From Paraburkholderia terricola (lineage in GTDB: Bacteria > Pseudomonadota > Gammaproteobacteria > Burkholderiales > Burkholderiaceae), in assembly GCF_900142195.1 (NCBI RefSeq), contig NZ_FRAB01000012.1, positions 62,001 through 126,000 on the forward strand: DNA of 64,000 bases, read 5' to 3'. The position numbers and the translations under genes were made by a program. Shown in pieces: positions 10,151 through 18,727 of the stretch. Position 1 is the stretch's first letter. Each line of letters opens with the position of its first letter. Under the pieces are notes generated by a model. The model was not told where the DNA came from and searched no databases. It was given only the letters and a program-made list of their open reading frames with translations.

Positions 10151-10978
10151 TCAGCGGAAGAAGACGTGCTGCGTGATCTTGGCGAGCGGATAATGCACGC
10201 CCGGCTGAATCCTCGCGGGCAGATCGAGCGGCTTGAGCAGCATCTTCACGCACATATCGGCCGACAGATTGCGCCGCACCAGCGCATTGATGCGCGCCGC
10301 GCGCTCGCGGTTGTAGAGCGAATCGTGCACACGCTCCGGATAGCGAATTGCGAACACGTGGCGCAGCGCGATCTCCGAGTCTTCGTTCTTGATCTCCATT
10401 ACCCGGCGCATCAACGCGCCGAGCACGGCGAGACGGCCGTTGCCTTCGATCTTGTTGTACTTCTTGAAGTATTTGAAAAAGTGCTTGTAGTGACGGACTT
10501 CGTCGATGCGGATGTTGTCGGTAATCTGCTTGAGCACGGGTTCGTCCGAGCATTCGCCGATCGCGCGATACAGCGTTGCCGTGCCGGTTTCGACCACGCA
10601 GCGCGCGACCATTTCGAGCGCACGCGTCTTTTCGAAATCTTCCACCGAACACGTGAGCGAATACTCGTCCATGAAATTGCGGAACGCGGTGTCCCAATCG
10701 AACTCGGGCCAGACGTAAGCGATATACGTCTTGAGCGCCCGGCCGTGCTGCATTTCCTCCGGCTCCCACTCGTTGTTGAGCCAGGCGGAGACCTCGGGAT
10801 CGCCGTCGAAGAACGTGCTCAGATTACTCGTGTAAAGATCGGTGCCGCTTTCGATAAACGAAGCGGCGCACAGCAGCAACAGCAAATCTTCGTTGGCGAC
10901 AGCCTTCTGGCGATCTATGCGGGTGAGGTCGATATCCTCGATCCGCCAGGGCATGGCGTGGTTCGGCTCTGTGTGCAT
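10151..10978 (-). CDS. Ferritin-like diiron protein related to acyl-ACP desaturases
   Basis: The product is 275 residues and mostly helical. A full set of carboxylate-bridged diiron ligands can be read at rough spacing: E43 (FIESG), E75 and H78 (EEMQH), E130 (CVVETG), E160 and H163 (DEVRH). The EExxH...DExRH pattern matches soluble acyl-ACP desaturases (stearoyl-ACP type) better than ferritins or ribonucleotide reductases. The start at the ATG 10976-10978 is preceded by CGGAG at a good distance on the minus strand. A start 39 bases further upstream is possible. A role in making unsaturated acyl chains is inferred from the family. The substrate cannot be read from sequence, and no ferredoxin partner is adjacent. 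Confidence 0.75.
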   Translation of the reverse strand: MHTEPNHAMPWRIEDIDLTRIDRQKAVANEDLLLLLCAASFIESGTDLYTSNLSTFFDGDPEVSAWLNNEWEPEEMQHGRALKTYIAYVWPEFDWDTAFRNFMDEYSLTCSVEDFEKTRALEMVARCVVETGTATLYRAIGECSDEPVLKQITDNIRIDEVRHYKHFFKYFKKYNKIEGNGRLAVLGALMRRVMEIKNEDSEIALRHVFAIRYPERVHDSLYNRERAARINALVRRNLSADMCVKMLLKPLDLPARIQPGVHYPLAKITQHVFFR

Positions 10979-11324
10979 CGTGTCTTGCTCCGAAAGCTGT
11001 ATCGACTCGTGGAGCATGCTCGCAACCGCCCGCTCTCGCCAGGTGGTCCGCCGTGTCTGATACAGCGTCGTGAATTAGAGTTAACCCCTTGTATCTTGCA
11101 TCTTAGCCGGTGTTTCGCAACTCTGCAGATAACCCAGCACAGACCATGCCGGAACGTCGCAGTTCAATCCCAGGGTAGTCGATGACACCGTCGAACGGGA
11201 GCGCCGTGCGTGAGGCGTAAAAAAGCCAGCTCGGCGAGCTGGCTTGAGCCTGCATGAAGCGCCCCGCGGATTGCGCATGCGAAGCGCCCCTTTGAACGGC
11301 GCCGCGCTTCGCGGATGGAACCGC
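10979..11324. other. Intergenic region upstream of the diiron protein gene
   Basis: This region holds the promoter of the minus-strand diiron protein gene and the terminator of the gamma-glutamyltransferase gene. The segment near 11075-11105 is AT-rich and contains two similar AAGAT-type words on the minus strand. I could not place a confident promoter. No coding frame here is convincing. Confidence 0.4.
11217..11245 (-). terminator. Rho-independent terminator of the gamma-glutamyltransferase gene
   Basis: AAGCCAGCTCG at 11223-11233 pairs with CGAGCTGGCTT at 11235-11245. On the minus strand the stem runs into a T run (six to eight T). It lies 80 bases beyond the stop of the gene at 11325. 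Confidence 0.8.
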
Positions 11325-12962
11325 TCAGAACCCGGCGGCCAGTCCGTCACGACGGCTGTCGCTCGCCGCCACATAGCCGCGCTCGGGATCGTTGCGATCG
11401 AGCTTCCAGATGTACTGGCCGGAGCCGAAGTCCATGTACGGATCGTCAACCGACTTGATCGTGTGGCCGAGCTTCTGCAAGGCTGCGGCGGTGTTCGAAT
11501 CGAGCGTCGCTTCGACGTCGAGCGTGAAGTCGCGGTTGACCTTCCAGCGCGGCGCATCGCAAGCGGCCTGCGGCTGCTGACCGTAGTCGAGCATCCTGAC
11601 GATCGATTGCAGATGACCTTGCGGCTGCATGTCGCCGCCCATCACGCCGAAGCTCATCACCGCTTCCTGCTTGCCGTCCACCTGCTGCGTGAGGAACGAC
11701 GGAATGATCGTGTGGAACGGCCGCTTGCCGCCTTCCACGACGTTCGGCGACTTCGGGTCCATCGAGAAACCGCAGCCGCGATTCTGCATGGAGATGCCGG
11801 TGTCCGGCACCACGATGCCCGAACCGAAACCCATGTAGTTCGACTGGATGAAGCTGACCATCATGCCGCGCTCGTCGGCCACCGACATATAGATCGTGCC
11901 GCCCGCTTTCGGCATGCCGAAGTCGAACGGCGTCGCGCGCTTGTGGTCGATCAGCTTCGCGCGCGAAGTGAGGTAGGCGTCGTCGAGCATCTGCTCGGGC
12001 GTGACTTCCATCGAACGCGGATCGGCCACGTAGCGGTAGACGTCGGCGAACGCGAGCTTCATCGCTTCGATCTGCAAATGCTGCGATTCGACGTTGTCGA
12101 CGGCGAGCGCCTTCACATCGAATTTTTCGAGGATGCCCAGCGCGATCAGCGCCGCGATGCCCTGCCCGTTCGGCGGAATCTCATGCACGGTGTAGCCGCG
12201 ATACGCCTTGCCGATCGGCTCGACCCAATCCGCGCGATAGTTGCGCAGGTCGTCGATGGTCAGCGCGCCGCCGCCCTCGCGCGAAAATGCGGCGATCCGC
12301 TCGGCGATCTCGCCTTCGTAGTAAGCGCGCGGACCTTGCTCGGCGAGCTTGCGCAGCGTCTTCGCGTGGCCCGGAAAGCGCACCAGTTCGCTCACTTCGG
12401 GCGCGCGGCCACGCGGCATGAAGGTTTGCGCGAAGCCCGGCTGGTCTTTCAGGTCGGGCACGGCCGCCGCCCACTTATGGGCGACGATGCTCGCCACCGC
12501 GTGACCGCGCTCGGCGATTTCGATCGCCGGCTCCATCAGATCGGCGAACGGCAGCGAGCCGAATTTTTGATGCAGCGCTTCCCAGCCCGCGATCACGCCG
12601 GGCACCGTCACGGCATCCCAGCCGCGCACGGGCTGCTTCGCGAGGCCGTTTTGCTCGCCGTACTTGCGCTTGAAATAGTCGACGTTCCACGCCGAGGGCG
12701 ACACGCCCGACGCGTTCAAGCCGTGCAGCTTCGCGCCGTCCCACACCAACGCGAACGCGTCGCCGCCCAAGCCGCACGACACCGGCTCGACCACCGTGAT
12801 GGCGGCCGCCGCCGCGATCGCCGCGTCGACGGCATTGCCGCCTTTCCACAGCATGCGCAGCCCCGCCTGCGCGGCAAGCGGATGCGACGTCGACACGATG
12901 TTGCGCGCGAATACGGGCAGACGCGGCGTTGGATAAGGGTTTTGCCAGTTGAAGCCAGTCAT
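11325..12962 (-). CDS. Gamma-glutamyltransferase-family enzyme, apparently cytoplasmic
   Basis: The product is 545 residues, a typical length for the family. The large-subunit part contains HPLAAQAGLRML, GGNAVDAAIA and the GLGGDAF segment. The nucleophile of the self-cleaving proenzyme is expected at T356 in GGTIYMSVAD, followed by FGSGIV and the small-subunit MGGDMQPQGHLQ. These enzymes transfer or hydrolyse gamma-glutamyl groups, and some relatives are acylases or amidohydrolases. Unlike the classical periplasmic enzyme there is no signal peptide: the protein starts MTGFNWQNPY. Substrate is therefore uncertain. It stands alone, divergent from glpR, with a perfect dyad and a hairpin in the upstream region. 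Confidence 0.88.
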   Translation of the reverse strand: MTGFNWQNPYPTPRLPVFARNIVSTSHPLAAQAGLRMLWKGGNAVDAAIAAAAAITVVEPVSCGLGGDAFALVWDGAKLHGLNASGVSPSAWNVDYFKRKYGEQNGLAKQPVRGWDAVTVPGVIAGWEALHQKFGSLPFADLMEPAIEIAERGHAVASIVAHKWAAAVPDLKDQPGFAQTFMPRGRAPEVSELVRFPGHAKTLRKLAEQGPRAYYEGEIAERIAAFSREGGGALTIDDLRNYRADWVEPIGKAYRGYTVHEIPPNGQGIAALIALGILEKFDVKALAVDNVESQHLQIEAMKLAFADVYRYVADPRSMEVTPEQMLDDAYLTSRAKLIDHKRATPFDFGMPKAGGTIYMSVADERGMMVSFIQSNYMGFGSGIVVPDTGISMQNRGCGFSMDPKSPNVVEGGKRPFHTIIPSFLTQQVDGKQEAVMSFGVMGGDMQPQGHLQSIVRMLDYGQQPQAACDAPRWKVNRDFTLDVEATLDSNTAAALQKLGHTIKSVDDPYMDFGSGQYIWKLDRNDPERGYVAASDSRRDGLAAGF

Positions 12963-13024
12963 GGTCGAACACTCTCGAAAGCGCGGCCCGGCGCGTGAAC
13001 ATCGCCGCAGCCACAGGAACGGGT

Positions 13025-13060
13025 AAAAAAAACGGAACCCCGGATTGCAGCGCGATCCGG
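13025..13060 (-). other. Hairpin followed by T run in the leader region of the gamma-glutamyltransferase gene
   Basis: On the minus strand CCGGAT pairs with ATCCGG around a 9-base loop. Seven bases later comes a run of eight T, about 63 bases before the gene start. The gap between stem and T run is longer than in standard terminators, so attenuation is only a possibility. Confidence 0.35.
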
Positions 13061-13072
13061 CACAAAAAACAA

Positions 13073-13091
13073 ATTCATTTGCGAAATGAAT
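13073..13091. promoter_or_regulatory. Perfect 8+8 dyad in the gap upstream of the gamma-glutamyltransferase gene
   Basis: ATTCATTT and AAATGAAT are separated by GCG, an AT-rich inverted repeat in GC-rich surroundings. It lies 111 bases upstream of the minus-strand gene and 186 bases upstream of glpR. It looks like a dimeric regulator site. It does not resemble the GlpR-type site before glpD. Confidence 0.5.
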
Positions 13092-13276
13092 CAATGCATG
13101 GCGAGGCTGAATGCCGTCACGCATCGTCGCCGATCGCACGCATGTTGCGCGAGATGACGGACACGGCTCGCGATGGTCTTACAATACGCTCACCCCGTTC
13201 ACGCATCGCTCGTTTCCGGCCCGGCTGAGCCCGCCGGCGGCGGGCAGCGCCGATAAAAACCCACGACCCGAGACAC

Positions 13277-14056
13277 ATGACCCGAGACCCCCGCCTGACT
13301 CTCAATGCCCGGCAACAGGAACTGCTGGAGTGGGTGCAACGCGACGGCTTCGTGACCGTGGACGACCTCGCGGCTCACTTCGACGTGACGCCGCAGACCA
13401 TTCGCCGCGACGTCAACTGGCTCGCCGACATGAACCTGCTGCGCCGCTATCACGGTGGCGCCAGTTTGCCGACCAGTTCCGAGAACGTGTCCTACACGGC
13501 GCGTCAGCGGATGTTCCATGACGAGAAACGGCGCATCGCGGCGCTGGTCGCCACGCACATTCCCGACCAGGCCTCGCTGTTCATCAACCTCGGCACCACC
13601 ACCGAGGAAGTCGCCCGCGCGCTCAACCGGCATCGCGGCCTGCGCGTGATCACCAACAATCTGAATGTCGCCAGCATGATGAGCGGTTATCCGGATTGCG
13701 AGGTGCTGGTGACGGGCGGCATCGTGCGGCCGTGGGACAAAGGGATCGTCGGCGAACTGGCGATCGATTTCATCCGCCAGTTCAAGGTGGACTTCGCGAT
13801 CATCGGCACGTCGAGCATCGAAACGGACGGCACGCTGCGCGATTTCGACACCCGCGAAGTGCGCGTGGCCGAGGCGATCATCCAGCATGCGCGCACCGTC
13901 TTTCTCGCTGCCGACAACTCGAAGTTCGGCCGGCCCGCGCTAGTTCGCCAAGGTCATCTCGACCAGATCGACGCCCTTTTCACCGACACCGCGCCGCCCG
14001 CCGAAATGATGGAAACGCTCACCGCCGCCAATTGCCAGGTGTACGTCGCCGGGTAA
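13277..14056 (+). CDS. glpR: DeoR-family regulator of glycerol-3-phosphate metabolism
   Basis: The product is 259 residues. It has an N-terminal DeoR helix-turn-helix (about 6-58: ARQQELLEWV, VTVDDLAAHFDVTPQTIRRDVNWL) and a DeoR sensor domain with INLGTTTEEVARAL, ITNNLNVA, the GG(I)VR segment and FLAADNSKFG. This is the GlpR pattern, a repressor released by glycerol-3-phosphate. The glp assignment rests on the neighbourhood: glpD, glpK and glpF follow within 5 kb on the same strand, and an operator-like GTTCG-N4-CGAAC lies before glpD. A TACAAT hexamer at 13180-13185 is a candidate -10, but no good -35 goes with it. Confidence 0.9.
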   Translation: MTRDPRLTLNARQQELLEWVQRDGFVTVDDLAAHFDVTPQTIRRDVNWLADMNLLRRYHGGASLPTSSENVSYTARQRMFHDEKRRIAALVATHIPDQASLFINLGTTTEEVARALNRHRGLRVITNNLNVASMMSGYPDCEVLVTGGIVRPWDKGIVGELAIDFIRQFKVDFAIIGTSSIETDGTLRDFDTREVRVAEAIIQHARTVFLAADNSKFGRPALVRQGHLDQIDALFTDTAPPAEMMETLTAANCQVYVAG

Positions 14057-14180
14057 AGCCAGGCGTTCTCCGCCATGTTGCAGCGCACGCGAAACTTCGA
14101 GTGAATTCAAGGATTTGCCCGCTGCCTTGAACCGCCTCGACGGCGCTGGATTGTCAAAGGGAAAATTTACTGGGGCTCCT

Positions 14181-14209
14181 TTGGTGTTTAACGTGCGGTT
14201 GACTACACT
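14181..14209 (+). promoter_or_regulatory. Candidate sigma70 promoter for the small gene at 14365
   Basis: TTGGTG at 14181-14186 and TACACT at 14204-14209 are separated by 17 bases in an AT-rich patch. If used, it would give a leader of roughly 150 bases before the 65-residue protein. Confidence 0.45.
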
Positions 14210-14364
14210 CCAGTTCCCCGACGTTCGTTTCGCATTCCGCGTAGCGCCGGTTGCGTGAACCCGTCGCGTAAGCCGTACTTCCCGCCTGATCCTGTAGCGG
14301 ACCTCACTGGCCTCTGGCCAGTTGCCGGCAAGGCCGTCCGCGTTTGCTTGACATGGAGAGAACG

Positions 14365-14562
14365 ATGCTGAGTCCGCATGAATTCGCCACGCTGTTGCTC
14401 GTCAAGGACGCTCCCAATCAGGTCGACATGGAGCGGGAAGAACTCGATGCACTACTGGAACGCCAGTTGGTGCAACTCGAACGGCTCGCATCGGGCAATG
14501 AACAATGGCGCGTCACTGAAAGCGGCGATAGCGCACTGAGGGCCATCAAACGTTTTTCCTAG
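14365..14562 (+). CDS. Small conserved-looking cytoplasmic protein of unknown function (65 aa)
   Basis: The ATG at 14365 follows GGAGAG at a good distance, which favours it over the upstream in-frame TTG. The product begins MLSPHEFATLLLVKD and has a glutamate- and leucine-rich helical middle (EREELDALLERQLVQLERL), then a short region ending TESGDSALRAIKRF. The layout looks like a truncated winged-helix or helical-bundle protein. I recall similar short proteins in Burkholderia genomes but no function. It lies between glpR and glpD on the same strand, with a lipoprotein gene on the opposite strand intervening, so a glp role is not implied. Confidence 0.72.
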   Translation: MLSPHEFATLLLVKDAPNQVDMEREELDALLERQLVQLERLASGNEQWRVTESGDSALRAIKRFS

Positions 14563-14822
14563 CTACGTTCTGGGTTATGGCTGCAGCCACCGGAGTCGCC
14601 AGCCGACATCCGGAGGCGTGAGCATGGGTTGCGCCGCAGACGTGGCGCGCCCGCGTCGCCTTGACGATGCATCTATTTTCTTCAAGTGATTCGGCCGCCG
14701 CCGTGGGGCGCGGCCGCTTCGTCGCGCCCCGAGCCAGGCGCGCGCCGTCACGCCGCAATGCCGCGTGGATTTTATCGAGCTCTATCGAGCGAAAGCCCCG
14801 CGGCCCCGGCCGAAGCCGAGCC

Positions 14823-15197
14823 TCAACCGCTGCGCAAGGTCGGATCGACCGCGGCGCGCCAGCTCAGCGCCCTGGCCCGCTGATCGGTGAAGAACGCGAC
14901 CCACTGGTTGCGCACCTGCGGATCCGCGCTCATGCCTTGACTTGCATAGCGCTGCGCGATCGTGGCCTGAAACGCGCAGTACTGGTCTTTCGATAGCTTG
15001 CCGCGCCGGTTCGCCACATAAGCATCGAATAACGTCGCATACACGCCTTGGGCGTCGTTGCCGTAATCGACCGGCTCGGCGCTGCACATCTGCTGCAACG
15101 ACGCGAACGACGGCGCGCCCATCGTCCCGTTCAGGCTTGGCGTGCCGACGCACCCCGTGAGAAGCGCAGCGGCGCCGATCATCAAAAGTCCACGCAT
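14823..15197 (-). CDS. Small lipoprotein of unknown function (124 aa)
   Basis: A type II signal peptide with lipobox LLTGC places the lipidated cysteine at residue 16. The mature part (about 109 residues) is helical and polar, with a second and third cysteine (MCSAEP, YCAFQ) that could form a disulfide. GGAGGGG precedes the ATG on the minus strand, supporting the start. I recognise no domain. It is convergent with the 65-residue protein gene and divergent from glpD, so its promoter shares the 200-base gap that carries the GlpR-type operator. Regulation by GlpR is conceivable but not shown. Confidence 0.78.
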   Translation of the reverse strand: MRGLLMIGAAALLTGCVGTPSLNGTMGAPSFASLQQMCSAEPVDYGNDAQGVYATLFDAYVANRRGKLSKDQYCAFQATIAQRYASQGMSADPQVRNQWVAFFTDQRARALSWRAAVDPTLRSG

Positions 15198-15325
15198 GAA
15201 TTCCCCTCCAAATGGCTACTGCGCAGAGTATCGTCCGTGGCCGCGCGTTGCGCCACCACTCCACCCGCGAGACAAAGAGGTGACCCGGCAAACCGAACTT
15301 TACTTTTTCGAATATGTTCATTAAA

Positions 15326-15339
15326 GTTCGAAAACGAAC
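15326..15339. promoter_or_regulatory. GlpR-type operator upstream of glpD
   Basis: GTTCG-AAAA-CGAAC is a perfect inverted repeat 58 bases before the glpD start. With its flanks it agrees with most positions of the published E. coli GlpR consensus (core TTCG-N4-CGAA). Further half-site-like words lie on each side (TTCGAATATGTTCA from 15308, GGTTCGATAGA near 15346). More than one GlpR dimer may bind. Confidence 0.75.
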
Positions 15340-15397
15340 ACCAGCGGTTCGATAGATTTTCCATACGACTTCCGACAACACCTAGGGGACACAGCAG

Positions 15398-16936
15398 GTG
15401 ACGCAAGGCTCGAGATACGATTTGCTCGTCGTGGGCGGCGGGATCAACGGCGCGGGAATTGCTCGCGACGCGGCGGGCCGCGGCCTGTCGGTGCTGCTGT
15501 GCGAACAGGACGACCTCGCGGCGCACACGTCGTCGGCGAGCACCAAACTGATTCACGGCGGCCTGCGCTATCTCGAGTACCGCGAGTTCGGTCTCGTGCG
15601 CAAGGCGCTGCAGGAGCGCGAAACGCTGCTGCGCGCAGCGCCCCACATCATGTGGCCGTTGCGCTTCGTGATGCCGCACATGCCCGATCTGCGGCCGGCC
15701 TGGCTGATTCGCGCCGGCCTGTTCCTCTACGATCACCTCGCCAGGCGTGAACTGCTGCCCGGTTCGCGCGGCATCGTGATGCGCAATCATCCGGCGGGCG
15801 CACCGCTCGTCGATTCGATCAAGCGCGGCTTCGTGTATTCGGACGGCTGGGTCAACGACGCGCGACTCGTCGTCCTGAACGCGCTGGATGCCCAGGAGCG
15901 CGGCGCGAAAATCCTCACGCGCACGAAGCTCGTCAGCGCGGTGCGCGCGGGCGGCGAATGGCGCGCGCAACTCAAGCGCGCGGATGGCACGCTGCTCGAC
16001 GTTCGCGCAGCCTCGATCGCCAACGCCGCGGGCCCGTGGGTCGGCGAACTGCTGCAAGGCGCGCTCGGCCGCAAGGCGTCGCATAGCGTGCGCCTCGTGA
16101 AAGGCAGCCATATCGTCACGCGGCGCCTGTTCGAACACGATCACGCGTACATCTTCCAGAATCCCGACAAGCGGATCATCTTCGCGATTCCGTACGAGCA
16201 CGATTACACGCTGATCGGCACGACGGATATCGAATATCGCGGCGACCCCTCGCAGGTGGCGATCAACGCGGAGGAAATCCAGTACCTGTGCGATTCGATC
16301 AACCGCTACTTCAAGGAAAAGATTTCGCCGGCCGACGTGCGCTGGACCTATTCGGGCGTGCGGCCGCTGCTCGAGGAAGAAGGCGCGGACAATCCGTCGG
16401 CGGTCACGCGCGATTACTCGCTCGAACTCGACGCGCCCGCGGACGAAGCGCCGCTGCTCTCGGTGTTCGGCGGCAAGATCACCACCTTTCGCAAGCTCGC
16501 TGAAGAAGCCGTCGACAAACTCGCGCAAGCGCTGGGCGGCAACGCGAACGCCGCACCCTCGTGGACAGCCGGCGCGCCCTTGCCCGGCGGCGACATCGCG
16601 CACGCGAACTTCGAGCGCTTCGTCACCGAATTCAAGCAGCAGCATGCGTGGCTGCCGGCCGACCTGGCTTACCGCCTCGCCCGCGCATACGGCACGCGCG
16701 TCGAGCGCGTGATCGGCAACGCGCGCTCGGTGGCCGATCTCGGCCGTGCATTCGCGCCGGGTCTGTACGAGGCCGAGCTGGTTTATCTGCGCGACACCGA
16801 ATGGGCGCGCAGCGCTCAGGACGTGCTGTGGCGCCGGTCGAAACTCGGGCTGCATGTCGAGCCGGGCACGCTCGATTCGATCACGCACGACATCGACGCG
16901 TGGTTCGCACGCGAACCGGTGCGACAGAGCGCATAG
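15398..16936 (+). CDS. glpD: Aerobic glycerol-3-phosphate dehydrogenase
   Basis: The product is 512 residues, close to E. coli GlpD. It oxidises glycerol-3-phosphate to dihydroxyacetone phosphate at the inner membrane face and passes electrons to ubiquinone. The FAD-binding dinucleotide motif VVGGGINGAGIARDAAGRG lies at residues 9-27, followed by the signature STKLIHGGLRYLE. The C-terminal domain contains VFGGKITTFRKLAEEAVD. The GTG start at 15398 is preceded by AGGGGA. The operator-like repeat upstream points to GlpR control. glpK follows after 182 bases. Confidence 0.96.
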   Translation: MTQGSRYDLLVVGGGINGAGIARDAAGRGLSVLLCEQDDLAAHTSSASTKLIHGGLRYLEYREFGLVRKALQERETLLRAAPHIMWPLRFVMPHMPDLRPAWLIRAGLFLYDHLARRELLPGSRGIVMRNHPAGAPLVDSIKRGFVYSDGWVNDARLVVLNALDAQERGAKILTRTKLVSAVRAGGEWRAQLKRADGTLLDVRAASIANAAGPWVGELLQGALGRKASHSVRLVKGSHIVTRRLFEHDHAYIFQNPDKRIIFAIPYEHDYTLIGTTDIEYRGDPSQVAINAEEIQYLCDSINRYFKEKISPADVRWTYSGVRPLLEEEGADNPSAVTRDYSLELDAPADEAPLLSVFGGKITTFRKLAEEAVDKLAQALGGNANAAPSWTAGAPLPGGDIAHANFERFVTEFKQQHAWLPADLAYRLARAYGTRVERVIGNARSVADLGRAFAPGLYEAELVYLRDTEWARSAQDVLWRRSKLGLHVEPGTLDSITHDIDAWFAREPVRQSA

Positions 16937-17118
16937 TTAGACTCTCGGCGCAGCCGTCGCAGCCCACCGCGCTCGTGGCTCGCGTGAACCCGACCGATTC
17001 ACCCCTCGGCTAGACGAAGCCGGCACGCACGAAACCATTGCGGCCCGCTCAAAACAACAAGCCGTTCCCGTCGCCGGTCCGCAGTCCGGCGATCCATAAA
17101 ACGCATGGAGAAGAGACA

Positions 17119-18618
17119 ATGCAGGATCAGTACATCCTCGCGCTCGACCAAGGCACCACCAGTTCGCGTGCGATGCTATTCGACCGGCTCGGCAATATCG
17201 TGTCGACCGCTCAGAAGGAATTCCAGCAAATCTATCCGCATCCGGGCTGGGTCGAGCACGATGCGCAGGAAATCTGGTCGACGCAAGCCGGCGTCGCCGC
17301 CGAAGCCGTGACGCGCGCCGGCATGAACGGCACCTCCATCGCCGCGATCGGCATCACCAATCAACGCGAAACCACCGTCGTGTGGGACCGCGAAACCGGC
17401 CATCCCGTCTATAACGCGATCGTCTGGCAAGACCGCCGCACCGCCGACTTCTGCGACCAGCTCAAGGAGCGAGGTCTGGAGGAAAAGGTCCGCGCGAAAA
17501 CCGGCCTGCCGATCGACTCGTACTTCTCGGCCACCAAGATTCGCTGGATTCTCGACAACGTCGAAGGCGCGCGCGAAAAGGCGAGGCAAGGCCGCCTCGC
17601 ATTCGGCACGGTCGATAGCTGGCTGGTGTGGAATTTCACCAAGGGCGGCCTGCATGTCACCGACGTGACCAACGCATCGCGCACGATGCTCTTCAACATC
17701 CATACGCTGAAGTGGGACGACGAACTGCTCGACGCGCTCGACATTCCACGCAGCATGTTGCCGGAAGTGCGGGCGTCGTCGGAAGTCTATGGGCCGACCA
17801 GGACCACCGTGTTCGCCTCCAAGATTCCGCTCGCGGGCATCGCCGGCGATCAGCACGCCGCGCTGTTCGGGCAGATGTGCACGCAGTCGGGCATGGTGAA
17901 GAACACCTACGGCACGGGCTGCTTCCTCGTGATGAATACCGGCGATAAGCCGATCGAGTCGAAGAACAATCTCGTCACCACGATCGCCTGGCAAATCGGC
18001 GACCAGATCAACTACGCGCTCGAAGGCAGCATCTTCATTGCCGGCGCGGTGGTGCAATGGTTGCGCGACGGCCTCGGCATCATCAAGAGCGCGGCGGAAA
18101 TCGAAACGCTGGCGCGCAGCGTGCCACATTGCGACGGCGTGTATCTGGTGCCGGCCTTCGCCGGGCTCGGCGCGCCGCATTGGAATGCACGCGCGCGCGG
18201 CACGCTGTTCGGCGTGACGCGCGGCACGACCTCCGCGCATATCGCACGCGCCGCGCTCGATTCGATCGCCTATCAATCGCTCGACGTGCTGAAGGCCATG
18301 GAAGCCGATTCCGGCATTCGCATCGGCGAATTGCGCGTGGACGGCGGCGCTTGCGCGAATAATCTGCTGATGCAATTCCAGGCCGACATTCTCGGCGTCG
18401 ACGCGGTACGTCCGAAGGTTGCCGAAACGACCGCGCTGGGCGCGGCCTATCTGGCCGGCCTCGCGGTCGGCTACTGGAAGGACGTGGACGAACTCCAGAA
18501 GCAGTGGAAGCTGGAGCGCCGCTTCACACCCGCGCTGCCGCACGCCGACGTCAAGCAATGCCTCGACGGCTGGCAACGCGCGATCCGCGCCGCCAAGGCC
18601 TGGGCCGACGCGTCCTGA
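17119..18618 (+). CDS. glpK: Glycerol kinase
   Basis: The product is 499 residues, the usual length. It phosphorylates glycerol to glycerol-3-phosphate with ATP. FGGY-kinase signatures are clear: [13 protein letters not shown] at the N-terminus, [10 protein letters not shown], the [13 protein letters not shown] segment, and the C-terminal [17 protein letters not shown]. The ATG at 17119 follows GGAGAAGAG. Earlier in-frame codons lack the family start. It lies between glpD and glpF on the same strand. No second GlpR-type site was recognised before it, so it may be read through from glpD. Confidence 0.97.
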   Translation: MQDQYILALDQGTTSSRAMLFDRLGNIVSTAQKEFQQIYPHPGWVEHDAQEIWSTQAGVAAEAVTRAGMNGTSIAAIGITNQRETTVVWDRETGHPVYNAIVWQDRRTADFCDQLKERGLEEKVRAKTGLPIDSYFSATKIRWILDNVEGAREKARQGRLAFGTVDSWLVWNFTKGGLHVTDVTNASRTMLFNIHTLKWDDELLDALDIPRSMLPEVRASSEVYGPTRTTVFASKIPLAGIAGDQHAALFGQMCTQSGMVKNTYGTGCFLVMNTGDKPIESKNNLVTTIAWQIGDQINYALEGSIFIAGAVVQWLRDGLGIIKSAAEIETLARSVPHCDGVYLVPAFAGLGAPHWNARARGTLFGVTRGTTSAHIARAALDSIAYQSLDVLKAMEADSGIRIGELRVDGGACANNLLMQFQADILGVDAVRPKVAETTALGAAYLAGLAVGYWKDVDELQKQWKLERRFTPALPHADVKQCLDGWQRAIRAAKAWADAS

Positions 18619-18675
18619 GCGTCCTGACCGACCCGCGCGGCCCAAACCCGCTTGACCCCAACCTCTCGATGCAAC

Positions 18676-18698
18676 GAAGCCGCTTATCCGGCGGCTTC
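18676..18698 (+). other. Hairpin between glpK and glpF
   Basis: GAAGCCGC pairs perfectly with GCGGCTTC around a 7-base loop, with no T run. It sits 30 bases before the glpF start. It may stabilise the upstream message or modulate read-through. Confidence 0.35.
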
Positions 18699-18727
18699 CT
18701 GACAACCCTGTTTCGGATCAACCTTCG

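Noticed and set aside
14705-14730. GC-rich hairpin (GGGGCGCG with CGCGCCCC) between convergent small genes
   Set aside because: No T run on either side and the GC content here makes such stems common, so I do not call it a terminator.
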